This document shows positions 1-8,262 of a DNA stretch of 64,000 bases, one piece after another. The notes under the pieces were generated by a model. It did no database searches. It was not told where the DNA came from and saw only the letters and a list, made by a program, of their open reading frames with translations. The stretch covers positions 952,680 through 1,016,679 of the forward strand of contig NZ_JAAOIX010000001.1 of NCBI RefSeq assembly GCF_011440395.1, in the 5' to 3' direction. The stretch's first letter is position 1, and each line of letters starts with the position of its first letter. The translations under genes and the position numbers were made by a program. This stretch comes from Pseudomaricurvus alcaniphilus. Its GTDB lineage: Bacteria; Pseudomonadota; Gammaproteobacteria; Pseudomonadales; Cellvibrionaceae.

Positions 1-1
1 C

Positions 2-706
2 GCCGCGGATATTCGCAACCTGCCGCAGGATGGCTCCGTCACACCGGCCGACTTCTACACTAAAGCCAATGATGAAGCCGTGCCACGATTCTTCGCCGCT
101 GCGCACGCCGCCGGTATCCGCCGCGCGGTAATGGTCGGCACCTTTTACCCCCAGGTCGCGCCCCAACAGATCGGCGTCTGCCCCTACGTCACCTCGCGCC
201 ACAACACCGATGTCGCAGTCCGCGCCCTGAGCAGCGAAGATTTCAATGTTTGCAGTATCAATGCTCCCTTCGTGCTGGGCCACATAGAGGGTCTGGAAGT
301 GCCCTATATCAGCGGGCTGGTTGAATATGTGCGTGGCAATATCCCGGGGCTGCCACTGTTCGCGCCGCAAGGTGGCACCAACCATATTAGCGCCCGTTCA
401 CTTGCCCAGGCGATCCGCAACGCTCTCGAAAAAGGTGAGTCCGGTAAAGCCTACCTGGTCGGTGACGAGAACTACAGCTGGAAGGAATACCTGGAGTTGT
501 GGCTGGACGCGGTAGGCAACCCCCAGGACCTCGACGTCCGCGACAATGACCACCCGATGTTTCCCAACGTCATAATGTTCGCCGGCCCCGGCGCCACGGT
601 CAGTTACGAGCCGGCAGCAGAGGATATGGCCGTGCTGGACTATGAGCGCCACCAGATCCGCGGTTTGATTCAGGAGATAGTGGCAGCTCATGGTGGTAAC
701 CGGTAG
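2..706 (+). CDS. NAD(P)-dependent epimerase/dehydratase, C-terminal part (5' end outside window)
   Basis: The frame is open from base 2, so the gene starts upstream of the window. The GTG at 80 is probably internal, because the codons before it read as normal protein (ADIRNLPQDG...TPADFY). The fragment has the fold of an extended or atypical short-chain dehydrogenase: a strand ending RRAVMVGTF, then a YVTSR segment where these enzymes carry YxxxK, then a substrate-binding C-terminal half. Here the Lys position reads Arg, so this may be an atypical, NmrA-like NAD-binding protein. The substrate cannot be told. Family assignment is good, function is open. Confidence 0.7.
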   Translation, partial: AADIRNLPQDGSVTPADFYTKANDEAVPRFFAAAHAAGIRRAVMVGTFYPQVAPQQIGVCPYVTSRHNTDVAVRALSSEDFNVCSINAPFVLGHIEGLEVPYISGLVEYVRGNIPGLPLFAPQGGTNHISARSLAQAIRNALEKGESGKAYLVGDENYSWKEYLELWLDAVGNPQDLDVRDNDHPMFPNVIMFAGPGATVSYEPAAEDMAVLDYERHQIRGLIQEIVAAHGGNR

Positions 707-739
707 TGGCAATCGGTAGTGGCAATCGGTAGTGGCAGC
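701..739. repeat. Three tandem 13-bp repeats at the end of the epimerase gene
   Basis: The unit CGGTAGTGGCAAT is repeated three times (701-713, 714-726, 727-739, the last with two changes). The first copy contains the TAG stop codon of the preceding gene. This is probably replication slippage. No function is evident. Confidence 0.8.
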
Positions 740-863
740 CGACAATAACGGCCCATTGGTAGCTGTGCGCCCCATGGCCGGGATAAGACCGGTTTTTAGC
801 CACCTCTATTCTTTGCTCGCGCCCCCAGCCTGACCAAAGCAAGCGTTGATTTACCAGCCCTTT

Positions 864-1865
864 TCAGGGCTCAACGCTGTCCATCATATCCATAGACAGC
901 AGCGCATCGGACAGCGAACAGGGGTTGGCAGCCTCACCGCGAAAATAGCGCACCACAGCGTGAATCATGGGCTGCTGGATGTGCTGCGGAGTTTGAAACT
1001 GGATGGATTCCTGCTGCGCCTCGGTGTTGATACGCAGCGGATCGCGAGCAAAAAAGGCGAAACTCAAGTTACCTTTGTCGCCGTAAATAGTGCAGGTATC
1101 CTCCCGCGAGAGGGAATGGGCATTAAACGACCAGACGCCAGTGAAAAAAATGTCATCGGCAAACAAGGCCTCGACCGAGGTAAAATCCGGTGCGGCGTAG
1201 GCTTGCGCCTGGTTCAGCGCCCTGCCCCGGCAGGAGAGTGGCTCGCCGAACAGCCAGCAGAGGATATCCAGCATGTGCGGGGCCAGGTCGTGAAACAAGC
1301 CACCGCCCGAATAGCGAGGGTCGATACGCCAGTTGCTCGCCGTCTGGGCGATGCCGTTTTGCTCGGCGGGCAACAGCAGGCGGATGGAAATGTGCCTGAT
1401 GCGGCCGAGCCGGCCCTGCTCAATGAATTCCTTTACCTGTTCGAACAGCGGTAGCCGGCGGCGATAATAGGCACCGCTGGCCTTTACTCCGCTGCTCTGT
1501 GCTGCCTGCAGGATACGACGGGTCGAGGGGGCATCCACGGACAGGGGCTTCTCGATATACACCGGCTTGCCCGCGGCTATGGCGAGCAAAGCATACTCCT
1601 CGTGACTGGCGGGCGGCGTGGCCACGTAGATAGCATTGACGTCCGGGTCAGCAATAAGCTGCCGGGCATCCGTATAATACGCCGGCACGCCGTGGCGCCG
1701 GGCGAAATCCGCAGCCAGGTCCGCATCCCGGCGCATGACGGCATGCAGTGTCGAATTGGGCACCTTGTTGAACGCCGGCCCGCTTTTCACTTCACACACA
1801 TCACCGCAGCCGATGATGCCCCAGCGAATCGTTGCTTCGTTTGCCTGCATACGTAACCCCTCCAT
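864..1865 (-). CDS. Gfo/Idh/MocA family NAD(P)-dependent oxidoreductase
   Basis: This 333-aa cytosolic oxidoreductase begins with a Rossmann nucleotide-binding segment (GIIGCGDV, about residues 16-23) and has the family EKPLS motif near residue 107, whose Lys usually takes part in catalysis. The remaining C-terminal alpha/beta half matches the substrate-binding domain of glucose-fructose oxidoreductase and inositol dehydrogenase relatives. Length is normal. Translation could also start at Met6 (MQANEA), which fits the family's usual N-terminus better. It stands alone, convergent with the epimerase. These enzymes oxidise or reduce sugars and sugar-like alcohols, but the substrate cannot be read from the sequence. 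Confidence 0.88.
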   Translation of the reverse strand: MEGLRMQANEATIRWGIIGCGDVCEVKSGPAFNKVPNSTLHAVMRRDADLAADFARRHGVPAYYTDARQLIADPDVNAIYVATPPASHEEYALLAIAAGKPVYIEKPLSVDAPSTRRILQAAQSSGVKASGAYYRRRLPLFEQVKEFIEQGRLGRIRHISIRLLLPAEQNGIAQTASNWRIDPRYSGGGLFHDLAPHMLDILCWLFGEPLSCRGRALNQAQAYAAPDFTSVEALFADDIFFTGVWSFNAHSLSREDTCTIYGDKGNLSFAFFARDPLRINTEAQQESIQFQTPQHIQQPMIHAVVRYFRGEAANPCSLSDALLSMDMMDSVEP

Positions 1866-1920
1866 TCAACCAGGCGCCATTGCCCCGGGTCACTTTAACG
1901 CTGATCCATTGGCTCCTGAA

Positions 1921-1940
1921 GGGGACTCCGTCCCCTTTTT
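1921..1940 (+). terminator. Hairpin with T-tract, possible intrinsic terminator
   Basis: GGGGAC-TCC-GTCCCC forms a perfect 6-bp GC-rich stem with a 3-nt loop, followed directly by five T residues. On the plus strand this is a minimal terminator, yet no plus-strand gene lies just upstream. Its reverse complement resembles the GGGGACGGAG end of the REP-like repeat found elsewhere in the window, so it may instead be a degenerate copy of that element. Confidence 0.45.
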
Positions 1941-2241
1941 CACTTTCTTTTTTATTTAACCGTTTTTTAGTGCATACGCCGGAATATCAGTGAATCCGCC
2001 GAAAAAATGAAAATTTCCACCGTTTTTTTTGAGGTTGGCAGACGGCACAGTTCGTCGTGCGCACCGCTGTCTCGGCAGCAGTCATTATCTAACTTATTGA
2101 TATTTATATGAAATATTGTTGATCTCAAGACGGTTTTATAAACGGATTGCACAGTTGGCACAACCCCTGCTCCTTCTCAGTCAAGCCAGCCCAAGCGTGC
2201 AATCCAGGCTGAAACGAATATGTCCTGTCAGGAGATAACGG
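1941..2241. other. Intergenic region upstream of the subtilase
   Basis: No convincing ORF. It is AT-rich between about 1941 and 2150 and probably holds the promoter of the secreted protease gene. No clear -35/-10 pair or regulator site was recognised. The protease ATG is preceded by a purine-rich stretch (AGGAGATAACGG), a plausible ribosome-binding site. Confidence 0.5.
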
Positions 2242-4008
2242 ATGAATAACAGACAACCCAATAGAAGCCTGCTCGGCAAGCTGGTCACCATTGCCGGCCT
2301 GAGTCTTGCCCTGATGTCCGGTGCCCTCCAGGCCGGCGGTATGAGTGCCAAGGCCGCCGCACACGCCAAGGCCGGTGGTCCCGAGATGGTCGATGTGATC
2401 GTCACCTACCGCGACATGCCGGACCAGGCGGAGTCCGATCGCGCAGCCGGGCTGGGTGGCAAGACCTACCGCGCCTTCGGCCGGCTGCCGATGCGTGCCA
2501 TGCGCATTCCCGAGCACGCACTCGAGGCGCTCGCCAAGGGCAAGGGCGTGGACTTTGTCGCCATCGACGACGCCGTCGAGGCCAACACCTGGAACGCGCG
2601 CCTGGCCGCCAATTTTCCCGATGGCCTCAGCGTGAACAAGGAGTTCGCGGGCGAAGGTGTCGTGGTCGCGGTGATCGATTCCGGCGTCTGGAATCACGAC
2701 GACACGACCAACAGTTCCTTTCAGTATGACTTCCTGAATGGCCAGTTTCCGGCGCCCGGTTATTTGAACAACGGCTCATTGAGCGTCGGGTCGAACAAGT
2801 CCGCCCGGTCTGATAACTTCGGTCACGGAACACACGTCGGCGGGATCATCTACGGCAGCGCCAGAGGCACTCAGGGCGCGCAAACTCTGGGCATCGCTCA
2901 GAACTCCGAGCTGCTGGCCATGCAGGTGCTCGACGGCCAGGGCCGCGGCGTCTCCTCCGATGTGATCGCCGCGCTGGACTGGCTGCTGCAGTTTGGCTCG
3001 GCCTACGGTGTGAAGGTGGTCAATATGTCGCTGGGTAAGGCGGTGGAGAGCGAGGCGGCGCTGGATCCGCTGGTGCAGGCGGTGGAGGCCGTGTGGGACG
3101 CCGGCTTTGTGGTGGTGGCCTCGGCCGGCAACTACGGCCGCGACGGTCACTTCACCATCACCAGCCCGGGCATCTCCCGCAAGATCATCACCGTGGGTTC
3201 CCTCACCGACAACGGCACCGGCGCCATCTTCGCCGATGACTACGTCTCCACCTACTCCTCGCGCGGGCCGACCCTGTTCGACCATGTGTTGAAGCCCGAT
3301 CTGCTGGCGCCCGGCAACCGCGTGGTCGCCGCCATTCCCGAGGCGGGCAAGCTGCGCAGCGACATGCCCGAGCGGGTCATGCCGTGTAATACCCGCAAGT
3401 GCAGCGACGACTACCTGGAGATTTCCGGCACCAGCATGTCAGCTGCGGTTGTATCGGGCGCGGTGGCCCGCATGCTGAGCAAGGACCCGAGCCTGTCACC
3501 GGCCACGGTGAAAGCGCGCTTAATGCGCTCGGCGCGCAAGATCGTGGGTGACCCCACGGTCACCGGCGCCGGCGTGCTCGACATCGACGCGGCCATGAAC
3601 GACACCGGCGTGGTCACGGGCGAAGCCCTGTCACCGCTGATGGCGCTCGGCACCTCCAGCAGCGGCGGCAGCGTGGTGCTGGTGGAAAACACCGGCGCCC
3701 TATGGGGTGATTCCCAGTGGAGTGCCGGTTACCTGTGGTCCGACGGCTACCTCTGGAGCGATGGCTATCTCTGGAGTGATGGTTACCTCTGGTCAGACGG
3801 TTATCTGTGGAGCGATGGCTACCTCTGGTCCGACGGTTATCTGTGGAGCGATGGCTACCTGTGGTCCGACGGTTATTTGTGGAGCGACGGCTACCTGTGG
3901 TCCGACAGCTATCTCTGGAGCGACAGCTACCTGTGGTCCGATTCGGTGGAGAATGTCGATCCGCTGTTCGATACCCAGGGCCAGGGCCTGATTCTTCACG
4001 ACGATTAA
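2242..4008 (+). CDS. Secreted S8 family serine peptidase (subtilase) with C-terminal YLWSD repeats
   Basis: This is a 588-aa subtilisin-like protease. The N-terminus is a signal peptide (basic start, then a hydrophobic stretch to about residue 30, LQAGG). A propeptide of about 100 residues follows. The catalytic triad is visible: Asp in VIDSGVW (about 147), His in GHGTHVGG (about 197) and Ser in ISGTSMSAA (about 398). Residues 497-568 are twelve copies of YLWSD(G/S), then a short acidic tail ending LILHDD. There is no obvious C-terminal membrane anchor, so the protein is probably secreted. The repeat may form a beta-rich, aromatic tail for self-association or substrate binding; that is inference. 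The gene is monocistronic, with an AGGAGAT ribosome-binding site before ATG 2242. Confidence 0.93.
   Translation: MNNRQPNRSLLGKLVTIAGLSLALMSGALQAGGMSAKAAAHAKAGGPEMVDVIVTYRDMPDQAESDRAAGLGGKTYRAFGRLPMRAMRIPEHALEALAKGKGVDFVAIDDAVEANTWNARLAANFPDGLSVNKEFAGEGVVVAVIDSGVWNHDDTTNSSFQYDFLNGQFPAPGYLNNGSLSVGSNKSARSDNFGHGTHVGGIIYGSARGTQGAQTLGIAQNSELLAMQVLDGQGRGVSSDVIAALDWLLQFGSAYGVKVVNMSLGKAVESEAALDPLVQAVEAVWDAGFVVVASAGNYGRDGHFTITSPGISRKIITVGSLTDNGTGAIFADDYVSTYSSRGPTLFDHVLKPDLLAPGNRVVAAIPEAGKLRSDMPERVMPCNTRKCSDDYLEISGTSMSAAVVSGAVARMLSKDPSLSPATVKARLMRSARKIVGDPTVTGAGVLDIDAAMNDTGVVTGEALSPLMALGTSSSGGSVVLVENTGALWGDSQWSAGYLWSDGYLWSDGYLWSDGYLWSDGYLWSDGYLWSDGYLWSDGYLWSDGYLWSDGYLWSDSYLWSDSYLWSDSVENVDPLFDTQGQGLILHDD
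3730..3945 (+). repeat. Twelve 18-bp repeats encoding YLWSDG/S
   Basis: Exactly 216 bp divides into twelve in-frame 18-bp units. Each encodes Tyr-Leu-Trp-Ser-Asp followed by Gly (units 1-9) or Ser (units 10-12). The DNA units vary at synonymous positions (tgg-tcc-gac versus tgg-agc-gat) in a roughly alternating pattern, suggesting duplication of a 36-bp double unit as well as selection on the peptide. Upstream, degenerate units (ALWGDS, QWSAG) extend the pattern. Confidence 0.95.
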
Positions 4009-4428
4009 TTGGCCCGGCCTGAACGGCGGGGCAGTTGAGGATTGCCCCGCCACCTCGTCGGGACCGGTGCTGCTGACTCGACCCTGCACATCGGTTCACC
4101 GCGAGGCTTCCCTGGCAATAGCAATTCGACTCATCACCAAGATGTCAGGTAGCTGACCATGCAGACCCAGACTCTGCACAGATCTGCCGAGGCGCAATCA
4201 GTGACCCGCATCAACGCCATCCCGACCTCTTTTTCTTTTTCCTACTCCAGGAAGTTGCGTGCCCCCCATGTTATGCCATCTCATTTCTTACTGATGCTCA
4301 CAGTTCACAGACCAGCGACTGGTTAATATTTAATCCCTGACCCCGGCAACGACCTTTGCGTCCCACGCTGCTAAATGCGAAGATGCTCCACCTTTCCAGT
4401 AGCGTGAATTTCAACTTCCGGAGCAAGC
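4009..4428. other. Intergenic region between subtilase and lactate permease
   Basis: No supported gene. It contains a half-copy of the REP-like element at 4311-4344 (ACCAGCGACTGGT hairpin, then TTAATATTTAATCCCTGACCCC). The permease promoter probably lies in 4345-4420, but no consensus could be identified. Confidence 0.6.
4311..4344. repeat. REP-like element, right-end half copy
   Basis: ACCAG-CGA-CTGGT is a perfect 5-bp hairpin followed by TTAATATTTAATCCCTGACC, which matches the right ends at 24404-24436, 32088-32127 and 39603-39641. The opposite GGGGACGGAGGGATTA end is missing here. Confidence 0.7.
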
Positions 4429-6051
4429 GTGAGGTTAATTGAAGGGTTGACGGCCTCAATGCCGGTTTTGGCTGTGCTTGTTTTTTTGGTGATGCTGCGG
4501 ATGCCGGCAACACGGGCTATGCCGCTGGCCTTGCTGATCACCGCGGCCATGGCATGGCTGGTCTGGGGGGTGCCGGGACACTATATTGCCGCGTCGGTGG
4601 TAGAAGGCTGGGTGATTGCCGGCGGCATTATTATTATCGTATTTGGTGCAATTGTATTGCTGCACACACTGAAAGCCAGCGGTGCGATTGATGTCATTCG
4701 GGCCGGCTTTACCAGGATATCCCCAGACCGGCGGGTTCAGGCAATCATCATCGCCTGGCTGTTTGGTTCCTTCCTGGAGGGCGCCTCCGGTTTTGGCACT
4801 CCTGCCGCCATTGCCGCGCCCTTGCTGGTGGCATTGGGTTTCCCGCCATTGGCCGCGGTGGTCACGGCCTTGATTGCGGATAGTTCGGCGGTCTCTTTCG
4901 GCGCCATCGGCACACCGGTTTTGGTTGGCATTACCCAGGGATTAGACCAGCCAGCGGCAGAGTTTGTGCGGGAGGTGGCGATTCGAGCGATCAGCATCGA
5001 TGTGTTTGTGGCCAGCTTTTTGCCGCTGTTGATGATCTGTATGCTGACACGGTTTTTTGGCGAACAGCGCGGCTGGAAATACGGCCTAAGGCTTTGGCCT
5101 TTTGCGCTGTTTGGCGGCCTGGCATTTACCTTGCCAGCCTATGGGGTAGCGGTGTTACTCGGCCCTGAGTTCCCCTCTATTTTCGGCAGCATTATTGGTT
5201 TGGCCATGGTTATCCCGGCGGTAAAGGTCGGCTTTTTACAGCCCAAAATCCCCTGGCGGTTTGAACCGAACCCGTCAGTAGACGCCCCCGGAAACGAGAC
5301 CTTGCAAGCCAATACCGGGCCACAGATGCAAGCGCCAATGGGGCCGTTGCTGGCGTGGCTGCCCTATCTGTTGGTGGTGATGTTATTAATTCTTACCCGC
5401 CTCGACTTTTTGCCGCTCAAGGCGCTGTTTACCGGCGTGTCGGTGGGCTTGAGTAATATATTCGAAACCGGCATCGGGGCCGCCATTCAGCCTCTCTATT
5501 TGCCCGGCACCCTGTTTGCGGCCGTGGCATTGATCACGATCCTGGTGCACAAGCTGCCCGCCGCAAAAGCCGTCAGCGTCTGGAAAGGCGCGTGTTTATC
5601 GCTGTTGCCAACCGTTATTGCCCTGGGTGCCTCGGTGCCGATGGTACGAATTTTTATAAATTCCGGCGTCAATTCGGCACAATTGGCGGCGATGCCGCTG
5701 GAATTGGCCAATCTCGCGGTGCTGACCTTTGCCAACACATGGCCGCTTGTGGCCCCCTTTGTGGGCGCGCTGGGAAGTTTTATTGCCGGCTCGGCAACGT
5801 TTTCGAATATGATGTTTGCGACCCTGCAGGAAAGTGCCGCCGTGCAGACGGGCAACAGCACAACCACGATTCTTGCGCTGCAGATGCTCGGTGCCAATGC
5901 CGGCAATATGATCTGCGTAGTGAATGTGGTGGCGGCCGCATCGGTGGTAAATTTGGTGGGCAAAGAAGGCCAGATTATTCGCCTGACCCTGGCGCCCATG
6001 CTGTTTTATGTATTAAGCAGTGGTTTGGTCGCGTCGTTGTTTTTTCTCTGA
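4429..6051 (+). CDS. lldP: L-lactate permease (LctP/LldP family)
   Basis: This 540-aa integral inner-membrane protein has about 12-14 hydrophobic segments. The family signature is clear: the segment around 110-175 contains [21 protein letters not shown] and FGAIGTPV, typical of lactate:H+ symporters of the LctP family. Length matches LldP/GlcA (about 550 aa). The chosen start is GTG 4429, preceded by GGAG about 8 nt upstream; ATG 4459 is a weaker alternative. The gene lies 37 bp upstream of a D-lactate dehydrogenase on the same strand, so the pair probably imports and oxidises, or exports, lactate. Glycolate is the main alternative substrate in this family. Confidence 0.9.
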   Translation: MRLIEGLTASMPVLAVLVFLVMLRMPATRAMPLALLITAAMAWLVWGVPGHYIAASVVEGWVIAGGIIIIVFGAIVLLHTLKASGAIDVIRAGFTRISPDRRVQAIIIAWLFGSFLEGASGFGTPAAIAAPLLVALGFPPLAAVVTALIADSSAVSFGAIGTPVLVGITQGLDQPAAEFVREVAIRAISIDVFVASFLPLLMICMLTRFFGEQRGWKYGLRLWPFALFGGLAFTLPAYGVAVLLGPEFPSIFGSIIGLAMVIPAVKVGFLQPKIPWRFEPNPSVDAPGNETLQANTGPQMQAPMGPLLAWLPYLLVVMLLILTRLDFLPLKALFTGVSVGLSNIFETGIGAAIQPLYLPGTLFAAVALITILVHKLPAAKAVSVWKGACLSLLPTVIALGASVPMVRIFINSGVNSAQLAAMPLELANLAVLTFANTWPLVAPFVGALGSFIAGSATFSNMMFATLQESAAVQTGNSTTTILALQMLGANAGNMICVVNVVAAASVVNLVGKEGQIIRLTLAPMLFYVLSSGLVASLFFL

Positions 6052-6088
6052 TGTAACCTGGTGACGATAACGCAAGTGGGGACATGTA

Positions 6089-7081
6089 ATGAAAGTAGCG
6101 GTATTTTCAAGTAAGCCTTACGACGAAAAGTACCTTGACAAGAGCGCCACTGATGATCTGGAATTGCGGTTTTTTGAGCACAAGCTCGACCGTAAAACGG
6201 CGGTCATTAGCAAGGGCTACGAGGTGGTCTGTTGTTTTGTCAATGACGATTTGTCCGAACAAACCATCGATGAATTGGCCGATAATGGGGTAAAGCTGAT
6301 CGCCATGCGCTGCGCTGGTTACAACAATGTCGATTTGCAGGCAGCCGAAAAGCGCGGCATCAAGGTTTGCCGCGTTCCCGAGTACTCGCCACATGCGGTT
6401 GCCGAGCATGCCCTGGCGCTGCTGCTCACGCTCAACCGCAATATTCACCGCGCCTATAACCGTGTGCGTGAAAACGATTACTCCCTGAACGGCTTGCTGG
6501 GCTTTGACCTGTACCAGAAAAAGGTCGGGGTAATTGGTAGCGGCAAAATCGGCGCTACTTTTTGCGGCATTATGCAAGGCCTGGGCTGCGACGTGAGCGT
6601 CTATGATCCATTCCCTAACGACGAGGTAAAAGCGCTCGGTATTGACTACGTCAGTCTGGAGAAAATTTGGGCGGAGTCCGACGTTATCTCCCTGCATTGC
6701 CCGCTGCTGCCGGAAACCCGGCATATCATCAACAGTAATTCTATCAGCCAGATGAAGCAGGGCGTGGCGATAATCAACACCAGTCGCGGCGCGTTGATTG
6801 ATACTCGAGCGGTCATCGGCGCCTTGAAATCAGGCCACATCGGCTATTTAGGCCTGGATGTGTACGAAGAGGAGGCGAATTTATTCTTTGAGGATCAATC
6901 GAACCTCCTGCTGCAGGACGATATTTTTGCCCGCCTGCTGACCTTTCCCAATGTGTTGATCACCGGCCATCAGGGCTTTTTCACCAACGAGGCGCTGAAT
7001 GCCATTAGCAACGTTACCCTGGGCAATATCCGAAATTTTGCTGCGGGTAACATCGACGCCGTGCATTTGGTGAAGGTATAG
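6089..7081 (+). CDS. ldhA: NAD-dependent D-lactate dehydrogenase (2-hydroxyacid dehydrogenase family)
   Basis: This 330-aa cytosolic enzyme is almost the same length as E. coli LdhA and interconverts pyruvate and D-lactate with NADH. The fold order is typical: catalytic-domain half with CAGYNNVDL (about 76-84), NAD-binding glycine motif VGVIGSGKIGATF (about 146-158), then NTSRGALID with the substrate-binding Arg (about 230-238), an acid in DVYEEE (about 258-263), and the catalytic His in ITGHQGFFT (about 290-298). It follows lactate permease by 37 bp with GGGGACATGTA before the ATG, so co-transcription is likely. The pairing suggests lactate as a carbon source or fermentation product. Confidence 0.93.
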   Translation: MKVAVFSSKPYDEKYLDKSATDDLELRFFEHKLDRKTAVISKGYEVVCCFVNDDLSEQTIDELADNGVKLIAMRCAGYNNVDLQAAEKRGIKVCRVPEYSPHAVAEHALALLLTLNRNIHRAYNRVRENDYSLNGLLGFDLYQKKVGVIGSGKIGATFCGIMQGLGCDVSVYDPFPNDEVKALGIDYVSLEKIWAESDVISLHCPLLPETRHIINSNSISQMKQGVAIINTSRGALIDTRAVIGALKSGHIGYLGLDVYEEEANLFFEDQSNLLLQDDIFARLLTFPNVLITGHQGFFTNEALNAISNVTLGNIRNFAAGNIDAVHLVKV

Positions 7082-7102
7082 ATAGGCGTTAGTAAGCAGG
7101 CG

Positions 7103-7996
7103 CTACTGCAACACCGCTTCCACCGTCGGCAGAATCTTTTTGATGATTTTTTCGCCGTCGGCACTTTCCACCATCGCCACCAGAATATAATTGCGCCACT
7201 GGGTACTGCGCACCATCACCGAATCGGAGTGGTAGTTACGCCAGGTGCCCGACTTGCGATACAAGGTGGCCTCGGGGTCCAACTTGTTTAACTCGCTGAC
7301 AAACTTGTGGTGCAGCTTGGGGTCCGACAGTTCTTCCAGCATTTGTGCCGAGCGCTGCGGACTGACCAGTTGCCCCAGCGACAACAGATAATAGAAGCGG
7401 CACACCTGGGTTATGGAAGCACCGTGAGAAATATTGTGCAGGGGGTCGCCGAACCGCTCCGAATCTGCGGCATAGCGCCTGCCCACCCACAGACCACCGC
7501 CCTGCTTTTTGTCGTAGAAGCCGTATTTCGGGTCCGCCAGTATGCGGCCAATTTTGCGCATACCGATCCGGTCGATCATGCGAGTAGCGGCCGAGTTGCT
7601 GGAGACCCGAATCATCGCCGCAAGATCGGCGTGCACCTCCTCGGTTTCCTCCAGGCTGCCATCTTCAATGGAGACATAGGCCGCCAGCAGAATCGCAATC
7701 TTGGGCAGGCTTGCGGCATACATCATCTGGTTGCCATTGACCCGGGCAAAGCGCGGCTGGTCGCCATTCAAATCCATCACGCCCACCGCCATGCGCTTCT
7801 GGTTCACCAGCCGTCGCCACTGCGGGTTCTTGTAAATTGCCTCCTGCAGCTTCTTTTGCAAGTCGGAGTCGACCAGCCCGGACAGGGAGTTACCCCCCGA
7901 CTCCAGCCGGCTTAGGGCAATGGCTTTTGCGCTCCAGGCCGGTACCATGCCCAGCAGCACCAACAACAGGGTGACCACCACACGCTGAACGATCAT
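7103..7996 (-). CDS. Serine hydrolase, class A beta-lactamase fold
   Basis: This 297-aa protein has a signal peptide (hydrophobic residues 5-22, ending WSA). The three active-site motifs of the penicillin-binding/beta-lactamase fold are present: S96-L-P-K99 (SxxK), S132-S-N134 (SxN), and KSG near residue 250 in place of KTG. I could not identify the class A omega-loop Glu with confidence, so resistance activity should not be assumed. Such proteins are often D,D-peptidase-like or esterase-like periplasmic enzymes. It is convergent with ldhA (21 bp between stops) and stands alone. Confidence 0.85.
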   Translation of the reverse strand: MIVQRVVVTLLLVLLGMVPAWSAKAIALSRLESGGNSLSGLVDSDLQKKLQEAIYKNPQWRRLVNQKRMAVGVMDLNGDQPRFARVNGNQMMYAASLPKIAILLAAYVSIEDGSLEETEEVHADLAAMIRVSSNSAATRMIDRIGMRKIGRILADPKYGFYDKKQGGGLWVGRRYAADSERFGDPLHNISHGASITQVCRFYYLLSLGQLVSPQRSAQMLEELSDPKLHHKFVSELNKLDPEATLYRKSGTWRNYHSDSVMVRSTQWRNYILVAMVESADGEKIIKKILPTVEAVLQ

Positions 7997-8262
7997 CGGT
8001 CATGCCCGCCAGGTACAACCATTGAAGTCAATACCCAAACACTTTGCAGGCAAGCTCTGCTGCATCCGCCCAATGGCGCCATGATTGGTATTCTTGCGGT
8101 AATCCGAATGATGCCCAGCCCCATAAAATCCCTCATTGCAAATCAAGAAACCGAGTTAGACTAGACCGCCAAAACCGAGTTCCCGGCAGTAGCGGAAATT
8201 TCACCAATATAGGATTTGGTTGTTCTTTACAGATCCGCGGCAGGGGCCAACGCGTTACAGTA

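Noticed and set aside
846-1454. 202-aa plus-strand frame antisense to the Gfo/Idh/MocA gene
   Set aside because: Lacks domain signals; the minus-strand frame has a clear Rossmann motif and EKP.
3614-4099. Minus-strand frame across the YLWSD repeat (Arg/Ser/Thr repeats)
   Set aside because: It is the reverse reading of the repeat; no ribosome-binding site or domain.
7103-7996. Beta-lactam resistance gene
   Set aside because: SxxK, SxN and KSG are present but the class A deacylation Glu was not identified, so a resistance claim is not supported.
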